From contig CAAGNP010000024.1 of assembly GCA_900771335.1 (NCBI GenBank), positions 1 to 27,913 on the forward strand: a stretch of 27,913 bases of DNA. The letters are read 5' to 3'. The translations under genes and the position numbers were made by a program. The stretch is from Rikenellaceae bacterium. Lineage in GTDB: Bacteria > Bacteroidota > Bacteroidia > Bacteroidales > UBA932. This document shows positions 14,750 to 23,220 of this stretch, piece after piece. The number at the start of each line of letters is the position of its first letter. Position 1 is the first letter of the stretch. Below the pieces are notes generated by a model. That model was not told where the DNA came from and made no database searches. It was given only the letters and a program-made list of their open reading frames with translations.

Positions 14750-15574
14750 TTATTTTTTCCTTCTTTCTATGATAAACTTATTAGAAGTGGCTTTAGGATT
14801 ACGAGTTTTGTAACCTTTTGCAGGAAGACCCTTGCGTGAACGAGGGTGACCACCTGAAGCACGACCTTCACCACCACCCATAGGGTGATCTACTGGGTTC
14901 ATAACCACACCACGGTTGCGAGGTCTGCGACCTAGCCAACGTCTGCGACCAGCTTTACCATCTGATTCAAGGTTGTGGTCAGGATTAGATACTGTACCCA
15001 CAGTTGCGCGGCAAGTAACAAGTACCATTCTGGTCTCACCTGAAGGGAGACGAAGGATAGCGTGGTTACCTTCACGAGCAGTTAGCTGAGCGTATGTACC
15101 TGCTGAACGTGCCATAGCAGCACCTTGACCAGGACGTAGCTCAATGTTGTGAACTAGAGTACCAAGAGGAATTTCAGCTAAAGGGAGTGAGTTACCAATT
15201 TCTGGAGCTACACCTTTACCAGAAGCAATAGTTTGACCAACTTTGATTCCGTTTGGAGCGATGATGTAGCGTTTCTCTCCATCTGCATATACTACCAATG
15301 CAATGCGAGCACTGCGGTTTGGATCGTATTCTATAGTTTTAACTACAGCGGTGTATTCATCTTTGTTACGAAGAAAGTCGATGACACGATACATTCTTTT
15401 ATGACCACCACCGATATAGCGCATTGTCATTTTACCCTGGTTGTTACGACCACCTGTTTTTCTTAGTGGTTCCAACAACGACTTCTCGGGAGTTGTGCAA
15501 GTGATCTCATCAAATGCACTGATAACTTTATTTCTTTGACCAGGTGTTACTGGTTTAAATTTACGTACTGCCAT
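14750..15574 (-). CDS. rplB: 50S ribosomal protein L2
   Basis: The protein has 274 residues from ATG 15574 (MAVRKFKPVTPGQRNK). The frame is open nine codons upstream, but that extension overlaps rplW and is not L2-like. The RNA-binding core (KRMYRVIDF, then GQGAAMARSAGTYAQL) and the peptidyl-transferase-proximal loop NPVDHPMGGGEGRA, with its conserved His, are intact. L2 is needed for subunit joining and peptide bond formation. Confidence 0.98.
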   Translation of the reverse strand: MAVRKFKPVTPGQRNKVISAFDEITCTTPEKSLLEPLRKTGGRNNQGKMTMRYIGGGHKRMYRVIDFLRNKDEYTAVVKTIEYDPNRSARIALVVYADGEKRYIIAPNGIKVGQTIASGKGVAPEIGNSLPLAEIPLGTLVHNIELRPGQGAAMARSAGTYAQLTAREGNHAILRLPSGETRMVLVTCRATVGTVSNPDHNLESDGKAGRRRWLGRRPRNRGVVMNPVDHPMGGGEGRASGGHPRSRKGLPAKGYKTRNPKATSNKFIIERRKK

Positions 15575-15578
15575 CTCC

Positions 15579-15869
15579 TTAAATGTTGCTGTAGAAATCA
15601 ATCTTATCTTCTCCGGCCAATGTTACAAATGCTTTTTTGAAGTGATTTGCACGGCCTGTCAAAATACCCGCTTTAGTGTAGCGGCTTTTACGTTTACCAT
15701 GGTAGTTAACAGTGTTAACATCTTTCACTGTAACACCATACATTTGTTCAACCGCATTTTTAATCTCTACTTTGTTAGCTTCGCGGTCAACAATGAAACC
15801 GTAACGATTCAACTTTTCGCCCTGAATCGTCATTTTTTCTGTTACTAGAGGCTTAATTAGAATTCCCAT
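15579..15869 (-). CDS. rplW: 50S ribosomal protein L23
   Basis: The protein has 96 residues with the L23 pattern IKPLVTEKMT, then VDREANKVEIKNAVEQMYGVTVKDVNT, and the GRANHFKKAFVTLA end. L23 sits at the exit tunnel and is the docking site for trigger factor and SRP. The gaps to its neighbours are 12 bases (rplD) and 4 bases (rplB). Confidence 0.97.
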   Translation of the reverse strand: MGILIKPLVTEKMTIQGEKLNRYGFIVDREANKVEIKNAVEQMYGVTVKDVNTVNYHGKRKSRYTKAGILTGRANHFKKAFVTLAGEDKIDFYSNI

Positions 15870-15881
15870 TTCTCTTTATGG

Positions 15882-16508
15882 TTATTTGCGTCTTTCTGCT
15901 AGAATGTCTTGAACACCGTCAACCATTACCATATGATATGAATTCATGATAGCGTAAGTGTTGATTTCGTCTACAGTGATAACGTTAACATTCTGAAGAT
16001 TTCTAGACGAGATGTAAATATTATCTGAATTTTCAGGAAGAACGAATAGAGTTCTTCTGCTGTTAGCTTTCAAGTTCTCAAGAATCTTGATGAATTCTTT
16101 AGTCTTAGGAGCTTCCATTGCAAAAGGCTCAACAAGTGTGATAGCGTTTTCCTGTGCTTTATAACTCAATGCTGAGAAACGAGCAAGTTGTTTAAGCTTT
16201 TTGTTAAGTTTGAAACGATAGTCACGTGGTTGAGGACCGAATGCTCTACCACCACCTACCATTGTAGGAGATTTTGTACTACCGTGACGAGCACCACCAG
16301 AACCTTTCTGACGAATGATTTTCTTGGTTGAACGTGCTACTTCCCATTTCTCTTTAGTTTTATGAGTACCCTGACGTTGGTTAGCAAGATATTGCTTAAC
16401 ATCAAGATAAATAGCATGATTGTTAGGTTCGATACCGAAAATCTCAGCATCAAGAGTCACCTTTTTACCAGACTCTGTACCATCAATTTTGTAAACTGAT
16501 AACTCCAT
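15882..16508 (-). CDS. rplD: 50S ribosomal protein L4
   Basis: The protein has 208 residues. The extended loop reaching the exit tunnel is recognisable: RQGTHKTKEKWEVARSTKKI, then GSGGARHGSTKSPTMVGGG, then GPQPRDYRFKLNKKLK. The C-terminal half has the globular fold with VVEINTY-like strands (VITVDEINTY). In E. coli L4 represses its own operon through the S10 leader. No such leader is visible here, because rpsJ and its upstream region are absent. It lies 3 bases after rplC. Confidence 0.97.
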   Translation of the reverse strand: MELSVYKIDGTESGKKVTLDAEIFGIEPNNHAIYLDVKQYLANQRQGTHKTKEKWEVARSTKKIIRQKGSGGARHGSTKSPTMVGGGRAFGPQPRDYRFKLNKKLKQLARFSALSYKAQENAITLVEPFAMEAPKTKEFIKILENLKANSRRTLFVLPENSDNIYISSRNLQNVNVITVDEINTYAIMNSYHMVMVDGVQDILAERRK

Positions 16509-16511
16509 ACC

Positions 16512-17138
16512 TTAGTCCTCCAAAATTACATAAGATCCTTTTGCTCCAGGGATAGAACCTTTAACAAGGATCAAGTTGTTTTCAGGAATAAATTTAATCA
16601 CTTTAAGGTTCTGAACCTTCACGCGGTCACCGCCCATGCGTCCAGCCATTCTCATACCAGGGAATACTCTTGAAGGCCATGAAGATGCACCCATAGAACC
16701 AGGGTGGCGAAGTCTGTTGTGCTGACCGTGGGTCTGGCCACCAACACCGGCAAAACCATGGCGTTTTACAACACCTTGGAAGCCTTTACCTTTAGAGATA
16801 CCTGTAACATCCAACCATTCAGCGCCTGCTTGTTCAAGGTCGCTAACGGTGATAGTGTCACCTAAATTGATAGCAGAGAAATCAAAGTTTTTGAACTCTA
16901 CTAGTTTGCGTTTAGGTGTGGTTCCTGCCTTTTTGAAGTGTCCCATTTCGGGTTTGCTGGTGTGCTTTTCAGTCTTATCGTCATAGGCAAGCTGTACAGC
17001 GGCATAACCATCTTTTTCTACTGTACGAATCTGCGTAACAACACACGGCCCAGCTTCAATAACGGTGCACGGTATATTTTTACCGTCGGCATCGAAAACG
17101 GAAGTCATTCCGACTTTTTTACCAATTAATCCAGGCAT
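16512..17138 (-). CDS. rplC: 50S ribosomal protein L3
   Basis: The protein has 208 residues, starting MPGLIGKKVGMTSVFDADG. The W-finger region (VKRHGFAGVGGQTHGQHNRLRHPGS) and the end GRMGGDRVKVQNLKV are complete. L3 binds near the peptidyl transferase centre early in 50S assembly. It is the first gene of the truncated operon. A consensus promoter at 17202-17231 lies 64 bases upstream, and no rpsJ precedes it, which is unusual. Confidence 0.98.
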   Translation of the reverse strand: MPGLIGKKVGMTSVFDADGKNIPCTVIEAGPCVVTQIRTVEKDGYAAVQLAYDDKTEKHTSKPEMGHFKKAGTTPKRKLVEFKNFDFSAINLGDTITVSDLEQAGAEWLDVTGISKGKGFQGVVKRHGFAGVGGQTHGQHNRLRHPGSMGASSWPSRVFPGMRMAGRMGGDRVKVQNLKVIKFIPENNLILVKGSIPGAKGSYVILED

Positions 17139-17201
17139 TTGTTTAGCTTAAATTATTGTTAATTAATAAATTAAATCACTCCGCACATTTTTTGCGGGGT
17201 G

Positions 17202-17231
17202 CAAATATAAGAATTAATTATTAATTTACAA
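17202..17231 (-). promoter_or_regulatory. Consensus promoter of the rplC-rpsC operon
   Basis: On the minus strand TTG (17231-17229) and TATATTTG (17209-17202) are separated by 19 bases, a full Bacteroidetes promoter. Its -33 element overlaps the last codons and stop of the upstream signal-peptidase-like gene, which ends at 17226. The operon therefore has its own start and does not depend on upstream transcription. Confidence 0.8.
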
Positions 17232-17708
17232 GGACTTACGGCAAAAAACTTTCTTCAGAAGTCTTTTGACCCTGACAAACTGATGTCTTATGAAATAGGA
17301 GTGTACCCAGCACCATGCGCTGAATTTCCAGGAGGTAGTGTCTGTCCTGAAAGGTTTTCCGCCTCTGTAAGTACCCTCTGTCACTATTCCGATTATGTCA
17401 GATCCTGTGATTTTAGAGAGGTTCTTCTTGCCATACATGCCGTCGCCCCTGATCTCAAGAAGGGTACCGAAGTAGTGTATGATGCGGTGCAAGTGGACAT
17501 CGTCGCCCATATTGAAGAGGATGATGTCGCCACGGCTTATTTTGCCCAATATGTCGGCAGGAGGAGGAGATACCACCACATAGTCAAGCCCAGCTTTGAA
17601 ATAAGGGTGCATGCTCTCTGTCTGGACCATAATCTTCACAGATTTGTTCTCTTGTGTTATGATCCTCTCTACCTCGGCAAAAGATATGTGTCCGTCTATC
17701 TCTTTCAT
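17226..17708 (-). CDS. S24/S26 family, signal-peptidase-like protein with a Ser/His dyad
   Basis: From ATG 17708 the protein has 160 residues. The frame opens at 17732, but a -7 element covers that codon. The motif TESMHPYFKAG gives the likely nucleophile Ser32 (SMxP), and RGDIILF follows. The usual catalytic Lys position falls in HLHRIIHY, so the partner is probably His74, as in ER-type/SipW-like signal peptidases. There is no N-terminal membrane anchor. The basic C-terminal part is aromatic-rich (SWKFSAWCWVHSYF) and might lie on a membrane. Substrate and role are unknown; LexA-type self-cleavage is unlikely because no DNA-binding domain is seen. It is divergent from the S9 peptidase gene. 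Confidence 0.75.
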   Translation of the reverse strand: MKEIDGHISFAEVERIITQENKSVKIMVQTESMHPYFKAGLDYVVVSPPPADILGKISRGDIILFNMGDDVHLHRIIHYFGTLLEIRGDGMYGKKNLSKITGSDIIGIVTEGTYRGGKPFRTDTTSWKFSAWCWVHSYFIRHQFVRVKRLLKKVFCRKSL

Positions 17709-17729
17709 CTTCTCTTTGGATTTAGCCCG

Positions 17730-17737
17730 CAAATATA
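17730..17737 (-). promoter_or_regulatory. Promoter -7 element for the signal-peptidase-like gene
   Basis: TATATTTG on the minus strand ends 22 bases before ATG 17708. It covers the alternative start at 17732 and so excludes it. No -33 TTG is seen. Confidence 0.5.
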
Positions 17738-17750
17738 GAACTAATTTATT

Positions 17751-17758
17751 TATATTTG
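17751..17758 (+). promoter_or_regulatory. Promoter -7 element for the S9 peptidase operon
   Basis: TATATTTG on the plus strand, 17 bases before ATG 17776. Only 13 bases separate it from the divergent -7 element on the other strand, so the two promoters could interfere. No -33 TTG is seen. Confidence 0.5.
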
Positions 17759-17775
17759 CATAAATATTAATTCCT

Positions 17776-20646
17776 ATGAAGGTGAAAATAAGAGTACTTT
17801 TATCATTGGCAATCGCAGCGTTAGGCTGTCAGTTTGCTTCGGCACAGGACAAAAAGCCGCTGGATCATTCTGTATATGATTCATGGGAGTCCCTCTCAGG
17901 GGTCTCTGTCCCCTATAATGGAAAATATGTGTTTTACTCAGTGAATAAGCAGCAGGGTGACGGTACACTCTATGTTTATAATCTCGCTACAGGAGAAAAG
18001 ATCGCCATCCCCAGAGGTAAAGGGGCTGTCATCAGCACTGACGGTCAGACATTGCTGTATAGAATTTCCCCTCTCTATAGCGAGACCCACGAGGCTAAGG
18101 TGAAGAAGAAAAAAGGTGACGATATGCCAAAGGATACTTTGGTGATTCTTAACCTTAAGAGTGGCGAGAAGCAGATCTTCCCCCGTCTCAAAGGGGTGAA
18201 ATATGGCAGGGAGTTGCAGCGATATATTGCGTTCCAGACCACTCCGGAGGCCCCTAAGAAGGATGCCAAGGGTCCCAAGCCCGACAAATCTGCCGGCACA
18301 CCTCTATATCTGATGGATATCAGAAGTGCGAAAATAGACACTATTGGTATAGTGGAGAAATATGACTTCACCGATGACTCGGAATACCTTTCATATATTA
18401 CCAAGCCCGGTAAGAAGGATACGGTAGGGGTAAGGGCTCTTCATATAAAGGATCTAACCAAAGGTGAGGACAAGGTGCTCCTTTCGGGTGACAAGAAGAT
18501 GAAGGTGGAGCTCCCTGTATACGACGAGGTATACGGCCGTTTTGCCTTCTATGCGCAGGTGGATACCACCAAGGAGGCCCAAAAATTCTCCGATATCTAC
18601 CTCTATGAGAATGGTAAAGCTCAGGCAATGAAGCTCATCTCCAGAGAGTACGCCGGGATCCCTCAGGATTGGATGATCGGCGACAAGCATCTCCTTTCGT
18701 TCCCTGAAAGGGAGAGCTCTCTGAGCAAGGATGGAGGTGCGTTGTTCTTCGGCATCAAGCCCATTCCTCAGGAGCAGGATACCACCATTGCAGAATTTGA
18801 GAGGGTGAAACTCGATATCTGGAGGTGGAATGCAGACTATCTCCCCACAGTGGAGGCTGTCCGCAAAAAGGAGTTTGAGAATATGTCTTACCTTACTGCA
18901 TACTATTTCTCAGACCCCACTAAAGTGGTACAGATTGAAAATGAGGTGGTCCATTCGGTGAATATCCCCGACAAGCTTCAGGGTGACTGGGTGCTCTCTT
19001 CATCCGATAAGGCGTACAGAGTCTTGAGGCAGTGGGAGACCAATCCCCATAGCGATATATATAAGGTAAATGTCCGTACAGGTGAGAGCGAACTGCTCAA
19101 AAAGGATGCCACCAATTCGGTGATGCTCCCTTCACCTTCGGGAACCTATTATACCTTGTTCGGTTCATTGACCCAGGACTGGTACCTATATAATATTCAG
19201 ACAGGTGCGCACCGCAATCTCACTTCAGAGCTGGGTGTGGCGTTCTGGAATGAGGATACAGATACTCCCGGACTTCCAAGGCCATACTCCGCATCCACAT
19301 GGGTGGAAAATGAAGAGTATTTCCTTATCGGAGACCGCTACGATCTATGGCAATTCGACCCTAAAGGGGAGAAAGCTCCATTCATGATTACCGAAGGGCT
19401 CGGAAAAGCAACAAACAACAATTTCAAAGTGGCAAGACCTATCCACGACCCTAAGGCGAAGAGGACCAGATTCGGTGCAGCTTCAGGCCCTCTTAAGGTG
19501 GGAGAGCCCCTATATCTCTCTTCATTCAACAGAGTGACCCGCGAGCACGGTTTTTATATGAAGGACATCACCAGGAAAAAGGCCAAGATGGTAAAATTGG
19601 CCGAAGGCCCATACACAATGGCCATTAGCGGCATCTCTCTTTCTAACGAGTATCCCGGTATAGCTCAGGTGGGCAAGAGCCAGAAACCTCCACGCAAACT
19701 CTCTATCCCTGTATTCGTTTATACAAAAGGTAATTTTGAGAATTCTACCAATGTGTTCATTACCAAGGATATGTTCCGTACAGAGAGCCGTATCAGTGAT
19801 ACAAACCCACAGCAGAAAAATTACAATTGGGGTACTGTGGAGATGGTGAGCTGGATGACAGCTGACTCGATCAAGGCTGAGGGCTTGCTCTTCAAGCCGG
19901 AGAATTTCGATCCTAACAAGAAATATCCTGTTATCATCTACTTCTATGAGAAGGATTCGGATGAGCTTTACAACTACCGCTCTCCTGCCCCAAGCCGTTC
20001 GATCGTGAATATCCCTTATTTTGTAAGTAATGGTTATATAGTTTTTGATCCCGATATCTATTACACTACAGGTCATCCGGGGCAGTCTGCTATGCGCTCT
20101 ATTATGCCTGCTGTGGATATGCTTTGCGAGAATCCATGGATTGACAGTGAAAACATGGCTATCCAAGGGCAGAGCTGGGGAGGTTATCAGGTGGCTTATA
20201 TGATCACCCAGACCGATAGGTTCAAGGCAGCAGGTGCCGGTGCACCCGTTTCCAATATGACCAGTGCATATGGTGGAATCCGCTGGGGTTCTGGTGTTAC
20301 CCGCCAGATGCAATATGAGAGGGGTCAGAGCCGTATCGGGCAGAACCTTTGGGATGCATTTGACCTGTATGTGGAGAACTCCCCATTGTTCTTTGTCCCC
20401 AATGTTACCACCCCTGTTTTGATCATGCACAATGACAAGGATACCGCAGTTCCCTGGTATCAAGGTATTGAATTCTTCGCATCTCTGCGCCGTTGCGGCA
20501 AGCAGGCATGGATGCTCCAATATAAGGGAGAGGACCATAATCTACGCGAAAGACACAACTGTAAAGATTTGAGTGAAAAACTGGCCGAGTTCTTTGACCA
20601 CTTCCTGAAAGGGGCACCGGAACCGGAATGGATGAAAGTAAAATAA
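17776..20646 (+). CDS. S9 family serine peptidase (prolyl oligopeptidase type), secreted
   Basis: The protein has 956 residues with a signal peptide (MKVKIRVLLSLAIAALGCQFASAQ). A long N-terminal beta-propeller region spans about 35-680. The C-terminal alpha/beta-hydrolase has nucleophile Ser800 (GQSWGGYQ), Asp889 (HNDKDTAVP) and His921 (GEDHN), in the order and spacing of S9. It probably releases short peptides in the periplasm. It is longer than classical DPP IV (about 730-760), mainly in the propeller part, like the large S9 peptidases found in Bacteroidetes. Specificity cannot be read from sequence. The second S9 gene begins 7 bases after its stop. Confidence 0.92.
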   Translation: MKVKIRVLLSLAIAALGCQFASAQDKKPLDHSVYDSWESLSGVSVPYNGKYVFYSVNKQQGDGTLYVYNLATGEKIAIPRGKGAVISTDGQTLLYRISPLYSETHEAKVKKKKGDDMPKDTLVILNLKSGEKQIFPRLKGVKYGRELQRYIAFQTTPEAPKKDAKGPKPDKSAGTPLYLMDIRSAKIDTIGIVEKYDFTDDSEYLSYITKPGKKDTVGVRALHIKDLTKGEDKVLLSGDKKMKVELPVYDEVYGRFAFYAQVDTTKEAQKFSDIYLYENGKAQAMKLISREYAGIPQDWMIGDKHLLSFPERESSLSKDGGALFFGIKPIPQEQDTTIAEFERVKLDIWRWNADYLPTVEAVRKKEFENMSYLTAYYFSDPTKVVQIENEVVHSVNIPDKLQGDWVLSSSDKAYRVLRQWETNPHSDIYKVNVRTGESELLKKDATNSVMLPSPSGTYYTLFGSLTQDWYLYNIQTGAHRNLTSELGVAFWNEDTDTPGLPRPYSASTWVENEEYFLIGDRYDLWQFDPKGEKAPFMITEGLGKATNNNFKVARPIHDPKAKRTRFGAASGPLKVGEPLYLSSFNRVTREHGFYMKDITRKKAKMVKLAEGPYTMAISGISLSNEYPGIAQVGKSQKPPRKLSIPVFVYTKGNFENSTNVFITKDMFRTESRISDTNPQQKNYNWGTVEMVSWMTADSIKAEGLLFKPENFDPNKKYPVIIYFYEKDSDELYNYRSPAPSRSIVNIPYFVSNGYIVFDPDIYYTTGHPGQSAMRSIMPAVDMLCENPWIDSENMAIQGQSWGGYQVAYMITQTDRFKAAGAGAPVSNMTSAYGGIRWGSGVTRQMQYERGQSRIGQNLWDAFDLYVENSPLFFVPNVTTPVLIMHNDKDTAVPWYQGIEFFASLRRCGKQAWMLQYKGEDHNLRERHNCKDLSEKLAEFFDHFLKGAPEPEWMKVK

Positions 20647-20653
20647 ACACAAT

Positions 20654-22711
20654 ATGAAAAAAGGTATACTATTTTTAGCAGCGCTAGCTATGATGACAAG
20701 CTGTTCTCAGGAGCCGGTGGCTCCCACTATCGAGAAGCATGAAGTAGAGGTGTTGGACGGCAAGTTCACGCCCGAGGTAATGCATCAGCTCGGTAAGATC
20801 TCTGATTTGCAAATATCACCCGCCGGTGACAAGATTTTGTATGGGGTTACCTATACCGACATCGCCCTCAATAAGGGGCAGCGTCACCTGTTTCTTATGA
20901 ATGCAGACGGCACAGACAACCGTCAGATATCACATTTCACCAAGAGTGCCAGCAATGCGCGCTGGATAGATGATGAGAATGTAGCGTTCATAATGGGGGG
21001 CCAGATCCATATCTGGAACATCAAAAATGGTGGATCACCTTTGAAAATCTCATCTGTGGAGGGTGGGGTAGAGGGCTTTGAACTCTCGCCTGACGGAAAA
21101 CAGGTGATGTATGTATCACAGGTGAAGGCTGACATAAAGCCCACAGACGACTATCCTGATATGGAAAAATCTACAGGCCGTACTATTACAGGTCTGATGT
21201 ACCGCCACTGGGATCATTTTGTGGAGACTATTCCTCACACATATATCGCATCTTTCTCAGTTAAAGGTATTGGTGAGGGTGTGGATATCCTGGATGGTGC
21301 CCCTTACGAGCTCCCAACACTCCCTTTCGGTGGTCTTGAGCAGCTCAGCTGGAGCCCTGACAGCAAGAGCATTGCTTACTCTTGCCGCAAACTGACAGGT
21401 AAAGAGTATGCATTCTCAACCAATACAGATATCTATTTGTATGATATCGCTACCAAAGAGTGCAAAAACCTTACTGAAGGTATGCCCGGCTACGACACCG
21501 ATCCACTATTCTCTCCCGATGGAAAGAAAATTGCATGGATCAGCATGAGAAGAGGTGGATTTGAAGCGGACAAACAGAGACTCTTTGTCATAGATGTTGC
21601 TTCAGGTGAGAAGAGAGAACTTACTCTGGATTTCAAATACAATGTATCAAGCCCTGTATGGAAAGAGGACGGTTCAGGATTCTACTTTACTTCACTTGTA
21701 AATGCCATCCAAGGTATCTTTGAGATCGATCTTGAAGGTAAGGTGAGGAGAATTACAGCTGAAGATGCGTGGTTCGATTTTGACGGAGTAGCAAAAGTGG
21801 GTGACAGACTTATCACCACTAATCGCAGCATGCACCGCCCCAACGAGATAGTATCAGTATCTATAGCAGACGGCTCTTTCGAGCAATTGACACATGAAAA
21901 TGATGAGATCCTGTCTAAAGTGAAGGATGTCTCTATCGAAGAGAGATGGATTACAACAGTGGATAATAAGAAAATGCACACATGGGTAGTATATCCACCA
22001 GAGTTTGATCCAAACAAGAAATATCCTGCTATCCTATTCTGTCTTGGCGGTCCTCAAGGTACCATCAGCCAAGGGTTCTCTACCCGCTGGAATTACAAAC
22101 TTATGGCATCACAAGGGTATATTGTAATCCTTCCTAACCGTCGTGGTACCACAGCTTTCGGTCAGGAGTGGTGTGACCAGATTTCTGGCGACTATATCGG
22201 CAAGAATATGCAGGACTATCTGGTATCTGTCAAAGAGATGAAAAAAGAGCCATATGTCGATAAGGTGGCAGCAGTGGGTGCAAGCTACGGCGGCTATTCA
22301 ATATACTATCTGGCAGGTATCCATAAAGGTACTTTCTCAGCATTCATCGCCCACGCAGGTATCTTCAATCAGGAGCACATGTATATGATGACAGAGGAGA
22401 TGTGGTTCCCCACATGGGACAATGGCGGAGCGCCTTGGGACAATAACCCTACAGCGAACAGGCACTATTCGAACTCACCTCACAAACTCATCAAGAATTG
22501 GGATACACCTATTCTGATTACTCATGGTGAACTCGATTACCGTGTCCCTGTAGATCAAGGTATGGCAGCATTCAACGCAGCCCAGATGATGGGTGTTCCA
22601 TCGAAGATGTTGCTCTTCCCTGATGAAAATCACTGGATCCTCAAGCCCCAGAACTCTATCCACTGGAACAGAGTGTTCTTCGACTGGCTTGACCAATGGT
22701 GTAAAGAGTAG
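20654..22711 (+). CDS. S9 family dipeptidyl-peptidase, DPP5-like lipoprotein
   Basis: The protein has 685 residues. A short signal ends in MMTSC (Cys17), suggesting lipidation. The beta-propeller (SPAGDKI, SPDGKQ, SPDSKS, SPDGKK repeats) spans about 45-410. The hydrolase domain has Ser544 (GASYGGYS), Asp628 (HGELDYRVP) and His660 (DENHWI). The length and triad positions are very close to those I recall for Porphyromonas gingivalis DPP5, which removes N-terminal dipeptides with a preference for hydrophobic P1 residues. It is cotranscribed with the preceding S9 gene. It ends only 3 bases from the convergent DUF456 gene, with no terminator between. Confidence 0.92.
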   Translation: MKKGILFLAALAMMTSCSQEPVAPTIEKHEVEVLDGKFTPEVMHQLGKISDLQISPAGDKILYGVTYTDIALNKGQRHLFLMNADGTDNRQISHFTKSASNARWIDDENVAFIMGGQIHIWNIKNGGSPLKISSVEGGVEGFELSPDGKQVMYVSQVKADIKPTDDYPDMEKSTGRTITGLMYRHWDHFVETIPHTYIASFSVKGIGEGVDILDGAPYELPTLPFGGLEQLSWSPDSKSIAYSCRKLTGKEYAFSTNTDIYLYDIATKECKNLTEGMPGYDTDPLFSPDGKKIAWISMRRGGFEADKQRLFVIDVASGEKRELTLDFKYNVSSPVWKEDGSGFYFTSLVNAIQGIFEIDLEGKVRRITAEDAWFDFDGVAKVGDRLITTNRSMHRPNEIVSVSIADGSFEQLTHENDEILSKVKDVSIEERWITTVDNKKMHTWVVYPPEFDPNKKYPAILFCLGGPQGTISQGFSTRWNYKLMASQGYIVILPNRRGTTAFGQEWCDQISGDYIGKNMQDYLVSVKEMKKEPYVDKVAAVGASYGGYSIYYLAGIHKGTFSAFIAHAGIFNQEHMYMMTEEMWFPTWDNGGAPWDNNPTANRHYSNSPHKLIKNWDTPILITHGELDYRVPVDQGMAAFNAAQMMGVPSKMLLFPDENHWILKPQNSIHWNRVFFDWLDQWCKE

Positions 22712-22714
22712 CCT

Positions 22715-23212
22715 CTATATGGCAGCCGCGATGATATAATACATCATCACCCCTGAAGCGGTGAGCTTCAGACCGGTGCCGAAAAGAAAACCGAGAAAAG
22801 AGCCAAGTGCCGCTTTCAGTGAGTGCTTGAGCTCTTTTCCTTCTATAAACATCTCACCGATAAGTGCGCCAATAAATGCGCCGATTATCATACCTGCTGG
22901 GGGGAAGAAAAGGATGCCGATAATCATCCCGACTGTGGAGGCTTTGGCTGCAGCTTTTGAGCCCCCTGTCATTTTGGTAAAATAGGACGGGACTATATAA
23001 TCGAGTACTACCACTGCTATAGAGATGATAAGCCAGGTTGTCATCACTGTTGAAGTCAGATCATCCTGGGTATTCACTCCCCAGATATATAGAATAAGCA
23101 TACCTACATAGCTGACCGGTGGTCCTGGAAGGATGGGCAGAACAGAACCAAGGATACCTATGACACCCAAAAGGGCACAAAAAATTTCAAGTGCGATTTC
23201 GTAAAATTCCAT
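22715..23212 (-). CDS. DUF456 family membrane protein
   Basis: From ATG 23212 the protein has 165 residues; a TTG two codons upstream also fits the frame. Hydrophobic helices occur near residues 8-26, 33-46, 58-74, 92-130 and 138-163. Glycine-rich stretches (GSVLPILPGPP near 20-30, PPAGMIIGAFIGALIGE near 104-120) fit DUF456, a small inner-membrane family of unknown function. It starts 8 bases after the dusB stop and is probably cotranscribed with it. Confidence 0.85.
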   Translation of the reverse strand: MEFYEIALEIFCALLGVIGILGSVLPILPGPPVSYVGMLILYIWGVNTQDDLTSTVMTTWLIISIAVVVLDYIVPSYFTKMTGGSKAAAKASTVGMIIGILFFPPAGMIIGAFIGALIGEMFIEGKELKHSLKAALGSFLGFLFGTGLKLTASGVMMYYIIAAAI

Positions 23213-23220
23213 TGCCAAAT

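Noticed and set aside
15575..15601. Nine-codon extension of L2
   Set aside because: It overlaps rplW, and known L2 proteins begin at MAVRKFKP.
17177..17201. Hairpin before rplC as an attenuator or L4 target
   Set aside because: The 9-bp stem with one mismatch abuts the -7 element, and its first arm spans the expected transcription start, so most transcripts would lack a full stem.
17139..17225. A hidden or broken rpsJ before rplC
   Set aside because: The gap is only 87 bases and AT-rich, with a promoter. No S10-like peptide is found.
19522..20538. Minus-strand open frame of 338 residues inside the first S9 peptidase gene
   Set aside because: It is antisense to a clearly conserved hydrolase domain and has no recognisable motifs.
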